6,520 bases of DNA from Candidatus Bathyarchaeota archaeon (GTDB taxonomy: Archaea; Thermoproteota; Bathyarchaeia; Bathyarchaeales; Bathycorpusculaceae): the NCBI GenBank assembly GCA_003601785.1, contig PIYA01000047.1, forward strand, positions 1 through 6,520. The letters are read 5' to 3'. A program made the position numbers and the translations under genes. Positions 6,014-6,520 of this stretch are shown here, one piece after another. The notes beneath the pieces were generated by a model. It was given only the letters and a program-made list of their open reading frames with translations, ran no database searches and was not told where the DNA came from. Positions within the stretch are counted from its first letter, which is position 1. Every line of letters starts with the position of its first letter.

Positions 6014-6427
6014 ATGAAGAGGCTTATGAAAATCTTCTTGAACAAACGGGCTATAACTCCCGTGTTGAGTAACCTTTTGCTAACAGTTGTCGCTGTCGCT
6101 GCGATGTCGATTGCTACAACCGCTACGTATGTGATAACAACCAACCTGAGGGAAACTATGGGTGAACGCGTCATAATAGAAGACGTGTGGTTCAACCCTG
6201 AAGGTTACATAAGTGTTTACATCAGAAACATCGGAAAGGTTAACATTCACGTTTCCGCCGTTTACGTCAACCACACAAGATATTCTTTCACCTCACCTTT
6301 TAACTTAGAAATAAACGAGCATGGCTGGCTCAACATTTCACTAAGCTGGGATTCCACAAGTCTGTATTATATAGACATAGTCACAAGTAGGGGGACACAC
6401 GTTGGAGGCTACTATAAGGCGCCTTAA
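6014..6427 (+). CDS. Archaeal type IV pilin-like protein
   Basis: This is a 137-residue exported filament subunit or minor pilin. Its N-terminus is a class III signal: basic MKRLMKIFLNKRA (1-13), then ITPVLSNLLLTVVAVAAMS (14-32), the hydrophobic helix that packs in the pilus core. Cleavage by a prepilin peptidase is expected after A13, with Ile as first mature residue, as in archaeal pilins with K-R-A/G before [IV]SP; here the position after Ile is Thr-Pro. The rest (about 52-137) is beta-rich and Asn/Ser/Thr/Tyr-rich, with YISVYIRNIGKVNIHVSAVYV reading as alternating strands (in 65-85), and two N-glycosylation sequons, NHT at 86-88 and NIS at 107-109, fitting surface exposure. The family is archaeal pilin N-terminal domain (DUF1628 type). 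It could be a major or a minor pilin; the small size and single copy do not decide. Confidence 0.88.
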   Translation: MKRLMKIFLNKRAITPVLSNLLLTVVAVAAMSIATTATYVITTNLRETMGERVIIEDVWFNPEGYISVYIRNIGKVNIHVSAVYVNHTRYSFTSPFNLEINEHGWLNISLSWDSTSLYYIDIVTSRGTHVGGYYKAP

Positions 6428-6520
6428 ACAAGATAGGCGTGGAGTGAGCAACGTAATAGTCGTAATGCTAAGCCTAATTTTAGTGGTCGTTATAGTTGCA
6501 AACGTTGTACTCTGGAGCTA
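6402..6520 (+). CDS. Second archaeal pilin-like protein (3' partial)
   Basis: An open frame that runs off the window encodes a class III signal and a hydrophobic helix. From TTG 6402 it reads MEATIRRLKQDRRG followed by VSNVIVVMLSLILVVVIVAN and then VVLWS, 39 full codons in all. The basic stretch RRLKQDRRG before VSN fits prepilin peptidase cleavage after G14, and about 20 hydrophobic residues follow with a Trp at the end, as in archaeal pilins. The TTG overlaps the first pilin gene by 26 bases; a purine-rich AGGGGGA (6389-6395) lies 6 bases upstream of it. A GTG at 6444 is the only other useful start but would delete the basic signal. The body of the protein is outside the window, so only its class can be stated. 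Confidence 0.8.
   Translation, partial: MEATIRRLKQDRRGVSNVIVVMLSLILVVVIVANVVLWS

Noticed and set aside
2645..6520. Archaellum (fla) operon
   Set aside because: No archaellin cluster, FlaH or FlaF/G-like gene is seen between the motor and pilins, and the platform is split in two.

Overview
The window looks archaeal. Genes sit in tight, often ATGA-overlapping operons, start codons include several TTGs, TATA-like boxes lie 30 to 60 bases upstream of genes, and the gene content (eL41-like ribosomal protein, archaeal-type pilins, FlaI/TadA-like ATPase, archaeal-type 6-phospho-3-hexuloisomerase) is characteristic. A Bathyarchaeia-like or other TACK-type mesophile or moderate thermophile is my best guess, but that is inference; nothing in the window fixes the lineage.

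Bases 1-1484: the distal part of an ECF-transporter operon, with the ATPase (EcfA type, 5' end outside the window) overlapping the transmembrane coupling protein EcfT by ATGA. No substrate-binding S component is in view. The end of ecfT is covered by a long inverted repeat that runs into the TATA-like promoter of the next gene.

Bases 1485-2478: a housekeeping block. A 6-phospho-3-hexuloisomerase-like SIS protein (hxlB) on the + strand is followed by a 27-codon gene for a Lys/Arg-rich peptide that matches ribosomal protein eL41. This meets, with a 2-base gap, a minus-strand gene for a small four-cysteine zinc-ribbon protein.

Bases 2479-2644: a divergent promoter region. It has a palindrome close to the predicted start of the zinc-ribbon transcript and a clear TATA box plus ribosome binding site for the rightward operon.

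Bases 2645-6520: a five-gene type IV pilus (Tad/Epd-like) operon. It holds a secretion ATPase, two separate T2SSF membrane platform proteins (TadB/TadC-like, not the fused FlaJ form), a complete short pilin-like protein with a class III signal, and the start of a second pilin-like protein that overlaps the first and runs off the window. Together they would form a motor, a membrane platform and exported filament subunits. A prepilin peptidase is not in view.

No mobile element, CRISPR array, tRNA or rRNA was seen. The least obvious items are the eL41-like mini-gene, the second pilin with its overlapping TTG start, and the two inverted repeats at promoters.
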